DNA of 64,000 bases from Elephas maximus indicus. Its lineage: Eukaryota; Chordata; Mammalia; Proboscidea; Elephantidae. Below, in pieces: positions 10,567-21,730 of this stretch (the first letter of the stretch is position 1; every line of letters begins with the position of its first letter). Location of the stretch: the NCBI RefSeq assembly GCF_024166365.1, contig NC_064831.1:48609768-48673767 (forward strand). Direction: 5' to 3'. Both the position numbers and the translations under genes were made by a program. The notes beneath the pieces were generated by a model. That model saw only the letters and a program-made list of their open reading frames with translations, searched no databases and was not told the DNA's origin.

Positions 10567-10767
10567 TAGCTGTCGTCCGGTCATTTCCATCTCATGGCAA
10601 CCCCGTGTGTCAGAGTAGAGCTGTGCTCCATAGGGTTTTCAACAGCTATGATTTGGGGGAAGTAGATCACGAGGACTTTCTTCCAAGGCATTTCTGGGTA
10701 GATTGGAACCTCCAACCTTTTGGTTAGCACCCGAGCACCTTAACTGTTTGTACCACCCAGTGACTCC
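10567..10767 (-). mobile_element. AfroSINE, longer variant (minus)
   Basis: Same long subfamily as the copy at 6488. It is flanked by 'ttggcaca' at 10559-10566 and 10768-10775 (8 bp, exact). Confidence 0.9.
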
Positions 10768-11079
10768 TTGGCACAAATAAGTGCTCAATCAGTGTTGGTT
10801 GTTGTTGAATTGCCAGCCTGGTTGGTAGAGATCCCCATGAGGCAGGATTGTGAGTATAAAGATGGGCTCTTCAGATAATGCTGATCAACTGTCGTTAGAC
10901 TGTCCCTCCCTGTATTGTGCCAAGACATTTCCTTCCTGCTCCACTCAGCTCCACACCAGCCCTTCTCTTTGGGCTAAACATCCCTTCTTCAACTGGTCCT
11001 CAACTGACCTGGTTTCCAGCCTCACCCTCCCAGTCACTCTCCTCTGGACAAGCTCCAGCTGCTAAACATCGGTCTCTAG
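10768..11079. repeat. Local duplication, copy 1 (possible old L3/CR1 segment)
   Basis: From 'aataagtgctcaatcagtgttg' through 'ctctcctctggacaagctcc' and 'gctaaacatcggtctct' this segment is repeated, diverged, at about 13955-14400. The wording 'ctctcctctggacaagctccag' also recalls CR1/L3-type LINEs, so part of the similarity may be two copies of an ancient LINE. The shared MIR tail at the start argues for a true local duplication. Confidence 0.55.
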
Positions 11080-11249
11080 CAGGGGTGGATTATCCAATGG
11101 GCAAGGTAAACATGGTGCTTACTTTGCTTACCAGATCATCTGTAGTGAGTGATTTCATATGGGTTTCACCACATCAAAGATTGTTCACTATACATTAGTA
11201 AGTAAGCACAAATAAGGCAGAGTTTACCTTGCTTACCAGATCATCCACC
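11080..11249 (+). mobile_element. Small DNA transposon with terminal inverted repeats, copy 1
   Basis: It begins 'caggggtggattatccaatg' and ends 'cttaccagatcatccacccc' plus tg, an imperfect terminal inverted repeat of about 30 bp. CAGGGG ends suggest a hAT-type non-autonomous element. A second copy lies inverted at 11330-11456. No convincing 8-bp target duplication was found. Confidence 0.65.
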
Positions 11250-11329
11250 CCTGTTAAAAAGGGATTATAAATTTGAAAAGAGACTTCAATTCTGGAGGAA
11301 GGTGCTGTGGTGTTGGGATAGAGACAGGT

Positions 11330-11456
11330 GCCAGCCATAACTAGAAGCAGAATCTTTGATGTGGTGAAAAAATGTGAAATTGTTCACTACAGATGACGTG
11401 GTAAACAAAGTAAATTCCATGCTTACCTTGCCTATCGGATAATCCGCCTCTGGACT
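11330..11456 (-). mobile_element. Small DNA transposon, copy 2 (inverted, partial)
   Basis: The complement of this stretch starts 'cagaggcggattatccgata' and follows copy 1 through 'tcatctgtagtga' and 'accacatcaaagatt'. The two copies form an inverted repeat with arms of about 115 bp and a spacer of about 130 bp. Confidence 0.6.
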
Positions 11457-12691
11457 CTCTACCAAGCCTAAAATCACTTCAAGATCTGACAGGACATAAT
11501 TTCCAAGTGGAGAGAAGAAAAGGAATTCTCAGTAATGCTGCTTTCCACAGGACTCCACAGACCAGTCTGAAATCTTCTGACAGACCAGATGAAAGAGCAG
11601 AGCCATTTGGTGTCCTAGCTGAGGAAAGCCAGGCCCCCTTGGACTCTGCCAGAACTCCAGGCCCACCAGCATTCGAGTCTGCCTTACAGTGGGATCGTTC
11701 TGAACTCATTTGGGGTTGTAACTTCTCAAGCAGAGGAAAATAAGTATGCCACTGTCAGGGCCTCCAGGGTAGAAGTGATGACAGTTGTGTTCCTTCTAAA
11801 TTTTTACTTTTTATACCTTGTGGCCACCTTTGGACCTTTCGGGAAAGAGACGACTTCTGAGTCTCAAGCAGGGGATTCTGGAAGCCAAAGCTACAAAGAA
11901 ACTCTCGTTTTAAGTGGCTCTAACTTTGGAGGGCAGCACCCCTCCTCCCTACATGCAGAAGGGGCTTCCGGATGGCCAGGAACAGCATTCAGCAGCTGAG
12001 GCCAATCAAAGACTAGTTTGAGGGCTACCCTGTTCTCCTGTTCATCAGCCTAGTCTCACCACTTTCAACAATTCGTTTTCTTGTTTTTAGGTTGTTAAGA
12101 ACACATTTAGGTTTCTTTTTTCTTTTTCTCCTTCTCCCAGAAATCTCGAAATCTGTCAGAAGAGAGGAAATTTCTCCCATTATTGTCAGAAATGAGAATG
12201 AAATAACATGCCACCATCAAACACTGGCATTCTTTTTGCCAGAAAGCAACACAGAGAGAGAAACAAATCTCTAAGTTCCACCCACTGCACTCAAATCCAA
12301 ACAGCCCCATTATCTCCGTGTGAGGAGAGCTGGGCGTGCTGTACTTACTCTGGGTAAAGGCTGCCATGCTTCTGTGGCAAAGAACAGATCTCCCAGTTCC
12401 TGTGCAGCACTGGGGACACCAAGAACAGCCAGAGAGAGAGCAAAACTCACATGGTCAAATATTTTCAGTCGCATCAGACTTGGGAACCTGGAACCACTCA
12501 GGACCTGGGGGTAACACTAAGGCAGAGAATGAAATTCCCGGGGTATTGGGCATCAGAGGTCCCCAATGTTCTGTGCCATCTTGACAGTAGTGGGAGAGGC
12601 TGGCAGTCCCTGAATAGACCAGAGATCTAAGGAGGACCAATACTGCTGTTAGCTTCCTGCCCTAGGCTAGGGTGGGGCTGCTCCCACCAGC
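11457..12691. other. Unannotated stretch
   Basis: Several modest open frames on both strands (for example 11507-11743 and 12336-12584) show no recognisable domain. No repeat could be named. This could be intronic or intergenic. Confidence 0.35.
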
Positions 12692-12783
12692 CCCAAGACC
12701 AGGGCTTCGAACCAGTTGGTTCCAGTTCAAACCCCTACTGAGAATTTGCATATCCACCCTAGATACACTGAATCAGAATCTAT

Positions 12784-13417
12784 GTTTTTTTAATTGTGCT
12801 TTAGATGAAGGTTTACAGAGCAAATTATTTTCTTATTAAACAATACACATAATATTTTGTGACATTGGTTTTCAACCATGCAACGTGTCAACACTCTCCC
12901 CTTTTCAACGTTGGGTTCCCCGTTTCCATTCATCCAGCTTTCCTGTCCCTCCTGCCTTCTCATCCTTGCCCCTGGGCTGTTGTGCCCATTTAGTCTCCTA
13001 TACATGGTTGAACTATGTGTGTTATTATTTGTTTTGTGAGCCTGTCTAGTCTTTGGTTGAAGAGTGAACCTTAGGAGTGACTTTGGTACTGAGCTAAAGG
13101 GTGTCCGGGGGCCTTACTCTTGGTGTTTCTCCAGTCTCTGTCAGACCAGTAAGTCTGTTGTGTGTGTGTGAGTCTGTTGTGTGTGTGTGAGTCTGTTGTG
13201 TGTGTGTGTGTGAGTCAGAATTTTGTTCTACATTTTCCTTCACCTCTCTGCAGGACCCTCTAGAGTGATTCCTGTCAGAGCAATTGGTGGTGGTAGCTGG
13301 GCACCATCTAGTTGTGCTGGATCCAGTCTAGTGGAGGCTGTGGTAGTTGTGGTCCATCGATCCTTTGGACTAATCTTTCCCTTGTGTCTTTGGCTTTCTT
13401 CATTCTCCCTTGCTAGA
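12784..13417 (-). mobile_element. 5'-truncated L1 (3' UTR only)
   Basis: The left edge is a T run then 'gtgctttagatgaaggtttac', the L1 3' end in reverse. The shared 3' UTR phrase 'tctctgtcagaccagtaagt' lies at about 13135. It is bracketed by 'agaatcta' at about 12776-12783 and 13420-13427, a short target duplication, and sits inside the left arm of the palindromic element. No ORF2 remains. Confidence 0.75.
13152..13210. repeat. 19-bp tandem repeat in L1 3' UTR
   Basis: Three copies of 'agtctgttgtgtgtgtgtg' start at 13152, 13171 and 13190. They arose inside the L1 fragment, where other copies have a single unit. Confidence 0.9.
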
Positions 13418-13491
13418 AGAATCTACAGTTTAACAAGACCCCCAGGTGATTGTTATATATAATAAATTTTGAGAACCACAGCTTTATTAGT

Positions 13492-13670
13492 AGAGCCCTA
13501 GTTGCACAGCAGTGGTTGAAAGCACAGCTGCTAACCAAAAGGTTAACAGTTTGAATCCACCAGCCACTCCTTGGAAGCTCTATGGGGCAGTTCTACTCTG
13601 ACCTATAGGGTGGCTATGAGTCGGAATCGACTCAGTGGCAACGGGTTTTTTTTTTTGTTTTTTTTTTTGG
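13492..13670 (+). mobile_element. AfroSINE in the loop of hAT-like copy A
   Basis: Complete SINE from 'gagccctagttgcacagcag' to 'gactcagtggcaacgggttt' plus a T-rich tail. It sits in the centre of the palindrome, at the same place as the SINE in copy B at 53864. Confidence 0.9.
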
Positions 13671-13794
13671 TAGTTCTCAGAATTGCCCTTAACCAGCAGC
13701 ATTAGCATTGCATGGGAACTTGTTAGAAATGCAAATGCTCAGCAGGGGTTTGAACTGGATGAACCAGTTCCAAGCCTTGCCCAGTACCCAAAGG

Positions 13795-13990
13795 AGCCTC
13801 TTGTTCCAGCCCTACCACTCACTAGCCATGTGGCCTCAGGCAAGTTATATCGTCACTGTGCCTCCACTTCCTTATCTTTGAAAGGTAGGATAATAAAAGA
13901 TTGGTGCACTTCTTGTTGTGAGACTTAAGGAATTTAACACAGAGAAAGTGTTTAGAACAGGACTTGGCACAGAATAAGTGCTCAGTCAAT
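13795..13990 (+). mobile_element. MIR
   Basis: Contains 'tagccatgtggcctcaggca' and 'ataagtgctcagtcaatg', MIR core and tail. Its tail is the start of the locally duplicated segment. Confidence 0.75.
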
Positions 13991-14400
13991 GTTGTTGTTG
14001 AACAGTAGGCCCTTTGGTGAGGATCTCCATGCAGCCGTGCAAATATCTCATGGGTATAAAGAGAGATTGTTCAACAACAGGGCGACCACAATTAATGTCA
14101 CTGAAATGTACATGTAAAAAATGTTGGAATGGCAAATGTTTTGTCATGTATATATGTACTTACCACACACACACACAAAGTTGGACTGTTCAGATGGTAC
14201 TAATTGACTGCTGTTAGACTGTCCCTTCCTTTATTTCACCAAGATCTGTTTCCTTCACATGCCACTTGGCTCCACACCAGCCCTCTCTTCTTTGGTCTAA
14301 ATATCCCTTTAGCTTGTCCTCAAATGACGTGGTTTCCAGTCCCCTCACCCTCCCCATAGCTTTCCTCTGGACAAGCTCAAGATGCTAAACATCCATCTCT
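13955..14400. repeat. Local duplication, copy 2
   Basis: Matches 10768-11079 in order: 'ataagtgctcagtcaatgtt', then 'gactgctgttagactgtccc', 'cttggctccacaccagccct', 'cctctggacaagctcaagat' and 'ctaaacatccatctct'. It carries about 100 bp of extra sequence near 14075-14190. Confidence 0.6.
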
Positions 14401-15549
14401 AAAGCCAGCTTCCAACCAAACCAACGCTCCAAGGCCCAAGCCATCATCTCCATCACATTACGCACTCTACCTCCACTGTTGGGACTTTGGTTTGCACACA
14501 CTAGGCTGCAGGCCACACTGCTCGGCCCTGGGGGAGCCCCTCGAGCCCTGCCCCCCTCACAGGAAATGCTGCTGCCCCCTTTTGCCAGCATTCCAGGACG
14601 TCTGGTGGAGGAATCTGACCGTCTGGTGTCTCTCTTCTTTGAGGGGCTGGCAGCCTCCTCTGCAGCAGTCTATGTCCCTTGATCCTGTCCTCATGGTGCA
14701 CCCCACCTGGGCTGCATGTGGGCCCAGCTTTAGCATCTCCACCTGTCCCACTCTGGTTTCAAATAGACATGTGTGAAAGACTCCTTACTCTCCAGCGGAG
14801 CTTGTAATAGGGCTCTTCTTAGCCAAGTGCCCATGGCATTGTCCCTCTGCGTACAAGGGTGTTGTTTTGCTGCCTTAATAGATCTTTAAAACCACAGCTA
14901 TGCACAAGCACAGAAATAGAAGCCACACCCAGCCTGCTTTGGAGTGTGCACCGGAATGGGCACTGTTATCCTGCCACAGTTTAAAGGGCACCCTCCCACA
15001 GAAGACACCCAATCAGCTGTTCCAGAGACAGCCCCTGAGAGGGAATGGGCCCTTGAGCAGGACACTGTTCTTCCCCCATCAGCCTTGCTCACAATAGCAA
15101 ATCCAGACCCCTGGCTTCTAAGAAGCCCATGCAGGCAGGAATGCTTTCTTCCTGCAGATGACACCACTGGCTGAGAGGCTCCTCCAATAAAGCACTAGTG
15201 TTCTCTCTGGAGACACAGGCTTAAATTGTGCTCTTCAAAGCCGCTCTGTTCCCCGGCCATATGCCTGGCTGGCTGCCTCCACCCTCCACCCAACAAGATG
15301 AGACACTACAGGTATAGGGGGCAACCAGGGGGCATCTGCACATTTACAGTGATGAGCTCATAAAAGGAAACTGCTTTTCACAAAGGCTAAATTGTTTGGA
15401 ATTCCTTCTTCCTTTCTCTTATCTCTCGAGTGTCTTTCTAGACAAAAGAGAAAAATGTCTGATTTAGTTTTTCTCTCTCTTTTTTAAAATGAAACATATA
15501 TATGTATATATTACGTATGTTTTATTTATATATATATATATAAACTATC
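14401..15549. other. No recognisable gene; AT-rich tract at the end
   Basis: Overlapping chance frames occur at 14.4-15.2 kb with no domain that I recognise. From 15485 to 15541 there is a (TA)n-rich tract directly before the RTE insertion. Confidence 0.4.
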
Positions 15550-16818
15550 ACATGCAAGCAAAATTTTGCTGAAGATCATTCAAAAGTGGCTGCAGTAGTA
15601 CACTGACAGGGAACTGCCAGAAATTCAGGCCAGATTCAGAAGAGGACATGGAACCAGGGATACCATTGCTGATATCAGATGGATCCTGGCTGAAAGCAAA
15701 GAATACCAGAAGGATGTTTACCTGTGTTTTATTGACTATGCAAAGGCATTCGACTGTGTGGATCATAACAAATTATGGATAGCATTGAGAAGAATGGGAA
15801 TTCCAAAACGTTTGATTGTGCTTATGAGGAATCTGTACATAGATCAAGAGGCAGCTCTTTGGACAGAACAAGGGAACACTGAGTGGTTTAAAGTCAGGAA
15901 AGGTGTGCATCAGGGTTGTATCCTTTCACCATACCTATTTAGTCTGTATGCCAAGCAAATAATCCAAGAAGCTGGACTACATAAAGAAGAACGGGGCATC
16001 AGGATTGGAGGAAGACTCATTAACAACCTGCATTATACAGATGATACAACCTTGCTTGCTGAAAGTGAAGAGCGCTTGAAGCACTTACTGATGAAGATCA
16101 AAGACCACAGCCTCCAGGATGGATTACACCTCAACATAAAGAACACAAAAATCCTCACAACTGGACCAACAAGCCATATTGTGATAAACGTAGAAAAGAT
16201 TGAAGTTGTCAAGAATTTCATTTTACTTGGCTCCACTATCAACACCCATGGAAACACCAGTCAAGAAACCAAAAGACATATTGCACTGGGCAAATCTGCT
16301 GCAAAGGACCTCTTTAAAATGTTGAAAAACAAAGATGTCACCTTGAAGACTAAGGTGCACCTGACCCAAGCCATGGTATTTTCAGTCACATCACATGCAT
16401 GTGAAAGCTGGACAGTGAATAAGGAAGACTGAAGAATTGATGCCTTTGAGTTGTGGTGTTGGCGAAGAATATTGAATGTACCATGGGCTACCAAAAGAAT
16501 GAACAAATCTGTCTTGGAAGAAGTACAACCAGAATGCTCCTTAGAAGCAAGGATGGAGAGACTGCATCTTACATACTTTGGACATGTTGTCAGGAGGGAT
16601 CAGTCCCTGGAGAAGTATATCATTCTTGGTAAAGTACAGAGTCAGCAGAAAAGAGGATGACCCTCAACAAGACGGATTGACACAGTGACTGCAACAGTGG
16701 GCTCAAGCATTGCAATGATTGTAAGGATGGCGCAGGACTGGGCAGTGTTTCGTTCTGTGGAGCACATGGTGGCTATGAGTTAGAACCAACTCGATGGCAC
16801 CTAACAACAACAACAACA
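15550..16818 (+). mobile_element. 5'-truncated RTE/BovB-like LINE
   Basis: Starts within the reverse transcriptase ('gcaagcaaaattttgctgaa') and ends in the typical RTE tail 'gatggcacctaacaacaaca' (about 16792-16818). It is the longest RTE coding remnant in the window. The AfroSINE tails are similar to its 3' end, which fits RTE-driven mobilisation of the SINE (inference from known SINE/LINE pairs). Confidence 0.92.
15607..16660 (+). pseudogene. RTE reverse transcriptase remnant
   Basis: From 15607 to 16432 one frame stays open. It carries the RT motifs FRRGHGTRDTI, then FIDYAKAFDCVDH (first catalytic aspartate region), KVRKGVHQGCILSPYLFSLY, and the catalytic box as YTDD where YADD is usual. 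A TGA at 16430-16432 ends the frame after NKED, where related copies continue with an arginine-rich stretch, so a CpG-decay stop is likely. A further frame at 16451-16660 gives the C-terminal motif YFGHVVRRDQSLEK. The N-terminal endonuclease is missing because of 5' truncation, so the protein is not functional. Confidence 0.88.
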
Positions 16819-16838
16819 TAGAAGACAAACTGACTTGA

Positions 16839-16918
16839 CTTAGCTCATTATTAAAATATAAATGAGATCATCCTTGTTCTTAGCTCATTATTAAAGTATA
16901 AATGGGATCATCCTTGTT
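16839..16918. repeat. 40-bp tandem duplication
   Basis: Two adjacent copies of a unit beginning 'cttagctcattattaaa' (16839-16878 and 16879-16918) differ at two positions. Confidence 0.95.
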
Positions 16919-18500
16919 CTTGGAGTGTCATCATCATCTTCATACCAGTCATACAACATATTGATGTTTAAATTACTTCTCTGAATCAGGGTAAGTACCC
17001 AAAAAAGTATTGGTACTTGCCTTACTCTGAGTAAACAAAGGGGTTCACTAAAGTTGCCGCTCCTAAAGCAAAGGTAGGTGGCTACCAGAGCTCAGCTTCT
17101 GTGCTGGGATGCAGAAAGGGCAATTGGCCAACAACTTTAGAATCCATGCTCCACCTGGCATTGCCACCCTAGCATCAAATTAAGCCAATCACCACAAGGC
17201 AATAGATGGCCAGGTCCAGTTGCTTTCATGACAAGTGACCTGAACAAAGGGTTTGAGAGTGACAGTAGTGGTTAGTGGTCATGTGGGAGTGGAGAAGTCC
17301 TTACCCCTCATACCTTGATGAAATATAAAAGACCTTTCCTAGATCGTTCTTTGCCTTTTCCATAGGCACATCCCTACCACCTTTATCAGAATTGAGTGAA
17401 ATTAATGCATGAAATAGGAACATTTGAGTGTATCGACTTTCCCCAACTATAGTTGTAAGGACTGAGAGAGAGCCCTTCAAGGCTGAAGTTATTTCCAATG
17501 AGATTCTCATTGGCCCCAGAGTCTCTGATGCCTTTTTCTCCCCAGCCCATGTGTAAAGAGCCACTCATAGGGCCTTGGCCCTGGTCCTTCACACTGGGTT
17601 TTTTAACCCTTCCCTCTTGCTACTTTTTCTAACCACTCTTCTGTGTGCTTCATCTGTTCTAGACCAGCCTCTTTTGAGTACGAGTTGTAGCCTGTGCACC
17701 GTCTTCCACAGCAGTCCAGGGCATTTGTACCCAGTCCTGTATCAAAGCAGACCTTGTACAGCAACACTGGTAGCAACTGCTCAAAGGACCAAGTGAAACA
17801 AAACAAAGAGGAAATGGAGGGAATGGTGGGGGGGGCACATTATCAGAAACCTTTCTTTGTTTTGTGCTCAAATCTACAAGTTCTCCTCAACGTTTTCGGG
17901 GAGACAGATCAGTCCACTGCTAATGGTTCAGATAGAATGTCATTGATTGCCGTGGAGTTGGCTCAGATAGACTAGCATCCATCAAATTCACGAGCTTGAC
18001 TTCATTCCAGATGATGAGCCACTTTCTCCATTCTAATTCCAGCGCTGGCCCAAGTCTTCCAGAATGTCCATTGATTCCCAGTAGATATTCCACAAATCTC
18101 AGGTTTTTCCAGCACAGAGTGGCTGGAAAAGCAATAGCTTGTGGAATCAAGCAGACTCATGTTACAAAAGTATCACCTGAAGTCTTCTTAAAACGAAACA
18201 ATAGTTTAGCTTAACTAGTAAAGAATGTCTGCCTTGAGCATTATGCTTTTTTAAGAACTATCTTTGTGGGATCGAAGTGACAACAGCAACTCGAAAGATT
18301 AGATAAGAACCATAGGGGACCCTGACTTAATGTTAATGGCGGAGGAACAACGCAGAAAAGGAGGGCGAGAAGGCTATGCAACTTGAATGTAGTCAATGTC
18401 ACTGAACTGTACACATGGAAATGGTTGACTTGGTATACGTTTACTGTGTATATTCTCAACAACAACAAAATAAATTTAAAAAAAAGAAGACGATGATTCA
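16919..18500. other. No recognisable gene or repeat family
   Basis: Short frames on both strands (for example 17301-17564 and 17694-17975) have no domain that I recognise. An A-rich tract is present near 18460-18490. Confidence 0.35.
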
Positions 18501-18504
18501 GGTT

Positions 18505-18670
18505 AGAATCCTAGATCCACTGCCAGCTAGTTATGGGCAAGCTATTCTTTCTGAGTCTCAATTTCCCCATTTGTAAATTGAAGCTGTTCTACTTAATCCA
18601 GGGGTTGCTACGAGGATTAAGTAAGCATGTACCGAGTGCCTCACACCTAATAGGTATTCACTAAATATAC
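18505..18670 (+). mobile_element. MIR
   Basis: 'ctgagtctcaatttccccat' and 'cgaggattaagtaagcatgt' are MIR core and 3' wording. Confidence 0.75.
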
Positions 18671-20274
18671 TTGTCTATTCCTTTCCTTCAAAATTCATTT
18701 CCCATCACCCTGGGTGAAGTTTTTCTAAAGTATAATAGCAATCCTAACTCTTGCCAGTTCATCAGCAAGCAAGACCCTCCCTGTAGTCTGAGTGCTTGGC
18801 CGTATCATTTCCATGGCTGCAGCTCTGTCTCCTAACAGTCCCACATTTACACTGCTTGGTGACCATGATCAGGCATCATCCTGCCACTGTCACCAGTGAT
18901 GTCATGGTCCCTGTTTAGAAATGGAAAAGTGGTGTCCGAAAGCATTTCATAACATGACTGTGAGGATTCTATCAGTGGGAACCTATCATCATATTTACCA
19001 GTCAAATTCTTGGTCCTCACAAATGACATCACCAATTAAATGAATTTCAGAACAAAGGAGTTTTTAGAAACATCAGAAGTTATTTGTATACTGTTTTATT
19101 TCCATCAGGCATTAGTCAATTCCACAGTTAGTAAAGTGTAGAGTTACAGTAACTCCTCTGTTCATTTGACATGTGTTTATTGGCAACCTTCTGTGTGCCA
19201 ACATTGTGCTAGGTGCTAGGTACACACGGCAGACACTGACAAGGACCAGGTTCCCTGATGGAGGAAACAGATGCTTCTCATCAATTCTAAGACACATACT
19301 TGTTCATCTTTAATACCTCTGAAGTTGGAATATATCTTACAACGACGCTCTTGGCTGGTCTGTGGCTATGATAATTGTCATGCCTGAGCCTGTACAAGCC
19401 TGGTCATATTGTCATCACTTCAATTGGGTTATGTGCAGGTTTGGTACTTCAGGGGTTGAGCTTAATTGTCAGTTAAAATGTTTTCTCAAAGAATAGTCTG
19501 GGATTTGTACGCAAAAAGGCATGGAGCCAGCGGTAAGGCAGACATTTGATATCATCATTGGAGGAGTTACTGCCATCCCTTGTTTTCTTTCAAAGTAACA
19601 ACCATGTGTTATAGGAAAGATAATTGCAACCTATGAAGCTCTGTTACTGATGCGTGTGCAGAAGGAATGCCATCACGCAGTAGGCAAAGCCACCAGCAGT
19701 AGGAGAAACTGCCAAACCCTTAAAATAGATGAAAGACATCTCAAAACAGTGAGAGGCTGCTGTAGCCCATCCATGCATGACAGACTATCATTAAGGTATG
19801 CCACAGTGTAATGTATAGCTGTAGGATTTGTTGGTTTGTTTGTTTCTCTTTCAGTGGCATATAAAACAATGGTGCATCATACTAGCCATGGCAGATTAGA
19901 GTCAGTGAAACACTATAATCCACAAGTAAACAAAATATAAAACAAAGTAATTAGAGACCCTGAGTATTATAAAAGAGTAAAGAAGATACTGTGATGGGGA
20001 ATAACAGGAGAATCTAATTTATAGAGAAAGGTTAGGGAAAGCCCCCATGAGGAGGTGTCATGTCTGCAGATTCTTGAAGGCAGAGGGCCTGAGGCAAGAA
20101 AGAGTTGGTGTATTCGGAGACCTGAGAGGATTTTATCTCTAGTTATAAAGCCCTGGTCTGCTCAGAACAGACATCACAATGTCACAAGCCAGTCTTTCTA
20201 CAAAGAAGCCTGACACATTAGTAAATGTTATAATAAAAATAATTTCCAAGAGATAAAAAAAAATTTTATTTCTC
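18671..20274. other. Unique-looking DNA with one L2-like scrap
   Basis: An L2/MIR-like piece is present near 19165-19260 ('ctgtgtgccaacattgtgct', 'aggtgctaggtacacac'). Nothing else can be supported. Confidence 0.4.
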
Positions 20275-20285
20275 ATTCTGATAAA

Positions 20286-20311
20286 CACCAAAAAAAAAGA
20301 AAAACCAGGAG
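20286..20311 (-). mobile_element. AfroSINE tail split off by the L1 (outer element of the nest)
   Basis: 'caccaaaaaaaaagaaaaac' is the reverse of a T-rich AfroSINE tail. Its body lies 8.9 kb away at 29205-29364. The two parts are bracketed by 'attctgataaa' at 20275-20285 and 29365-29375, an exact 11-bp duplication, which identifies them as one element cut by the L1. Confidence 0.75.
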
Positions 20312-21730
20312 GCGGGACCAAGACGGCAGAGTAGTCAGATGCTTCCTGTGGTCCCTCTTACAACAAAGACCCGAAAAACAAGTGAATAAATTATATATGA
20401 CAATCTAGGAGCCCTTAATATCAAAGGCAAAGTTGAGGAATTGGACTGAGTGGCAGGGGTAGAAGAGATGGTTCAGAAGCAGCAAGGAGCTGCCAGACCT
20501 GACCCAGTGGGAACCGGCACCCCACACGCCGGATTGGCTGATGCAAGCATGGTGAGGCAAGCCCTGGAATTTGAGACGCGTTTTCCAAATCATGAGAGAC
20601 CAAGCAGCAGAGAGTCTGCTCAACCCTCCAGAACCAGTGAGAAGTGGCCCGCAAAAGGCAAAAGATAAGTACGTGCATCTAACCTACCACGAAGATCAAA
20701 AAACACCCTGTTTGGGAAGAACCTCTCTCCCCGCTTCCTTCCCGCTCTGCACTGGGTCCCAGGCCTGCTTCGTGATTGCAGATTACCACTTACCCTGGGC
20801 CAGGAATAGGGCCTGTAACTTGCCCTGAACCATTCTCCCGGCTTGGAAGATGGAAAAAATTAACAAATGGGAAAAAATAATTTGCCAGCTCCCTTAAGCC
20901 AGGAACTCAGAGCAGATACATCTCCTTTGCCTAGGCACAGGCATAAGGGGTCCACGGACTTTGAATGCCTTTCATCCCTGCATAGACCTGTGTGGGCCCA
21001 TTTCAACAGCATAGGCCCTCATTAGCACAGTACAACAGGGTATATACCTGAAGCCTAACTTCACTGTACCGGCTATGTGGTGGAGTGGCAGGTTCATAAT
21101 ATTTGACACTGCTCTGCCCATTAAGCAGGGTCCTCACGTACCCACATCAGAGGCCTGAGGACTGGTGGCTCCACCCATGCCACCTAGCCACCTGCAACAG
21201 GGGTTCAAGAATAAGTGCTGCGTCCCACTCCTTACAGCCAACAGTATTGGGTAGCCATAGTCCAACTGCAAAACACACCCACCTATGCATTCTAGAGAAC
21301 AGGGACATACTTTCCTCCCAGGCACTCAGGGGCAGCTGTCAGCCCCCCATCTTGCTCAGCACGTGACCCCCTACTGTAGCCAGATATCTGTGCCTACTCC
21401 AATCACCCCTGCCTGTCTAGGACTGTCAGTAAGAGCCTGCACTACACACTTGATGATCAACTATCTGGACACCTGAGCTGAATCCATACAAGAAAAGTGA
21501 ACGAATGCATGGGCTCAAATACCTAGTAACAGCTCTAAACACCTGGTGACAGACATTAGAGCTTCAAAGCCACCAATAATCAAACTAGCTCACGTGAGCA
21601 GCCTATTTGGGCATATCAAAACAAAACAAGAAGCTAGGACACCATAAGCAAACATAAAATAAATAAATACAATAGCTTGTTGATGGCTTGGAGACAACAG
21701 TCACTATCAAATCACATAAAGAAGTAGACC
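20312..21730 (+). promoter_or_regulatory. L1 5' UTR, likely decayed internal promoter
   Basis: This is the non-coding leader ahead of L1 ORF1. In other L1 families this region holds the RNA polymerase II promoter, so the role is inferred by position. No specific factor sites are claimed. It contains only chance open frames (for example 20450-20668 and 21103-21366). Confidence 0.6.

Larger units (their letters stand above)
12700..13779. mobile_element. Palindromic hAT-like element, copy A, with L1 and SINE inside
   Basis: The left end 'cagggcttcgaaccagttgg' and the complement of the right end ('caaggcttggaactggttca') form long inverted arms that continue through 'cagttcaaacccct' into 'atttgcat'. 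The flanks 'cccaagac' (12692-12699) and 'cccagtac' (13780-13787) agree at 6 of 8 bases, an aged 8-bp duplication as made by hAT transposases. The left arm was split by an L1 3' end and the loop holds an AfroSINE. Non-autonomous; no transposase is encoded. The interior resembles MER5 ('gagaaccac', 'gaacttgttagaaatgcaaa'). Confidence 0.75.

Noticed and set aside
15548..16506. Minus-strand frames over the RTE reverse transcriptase
   Set aside because: They are antisense shadows of the RT frame at 15607-16432.
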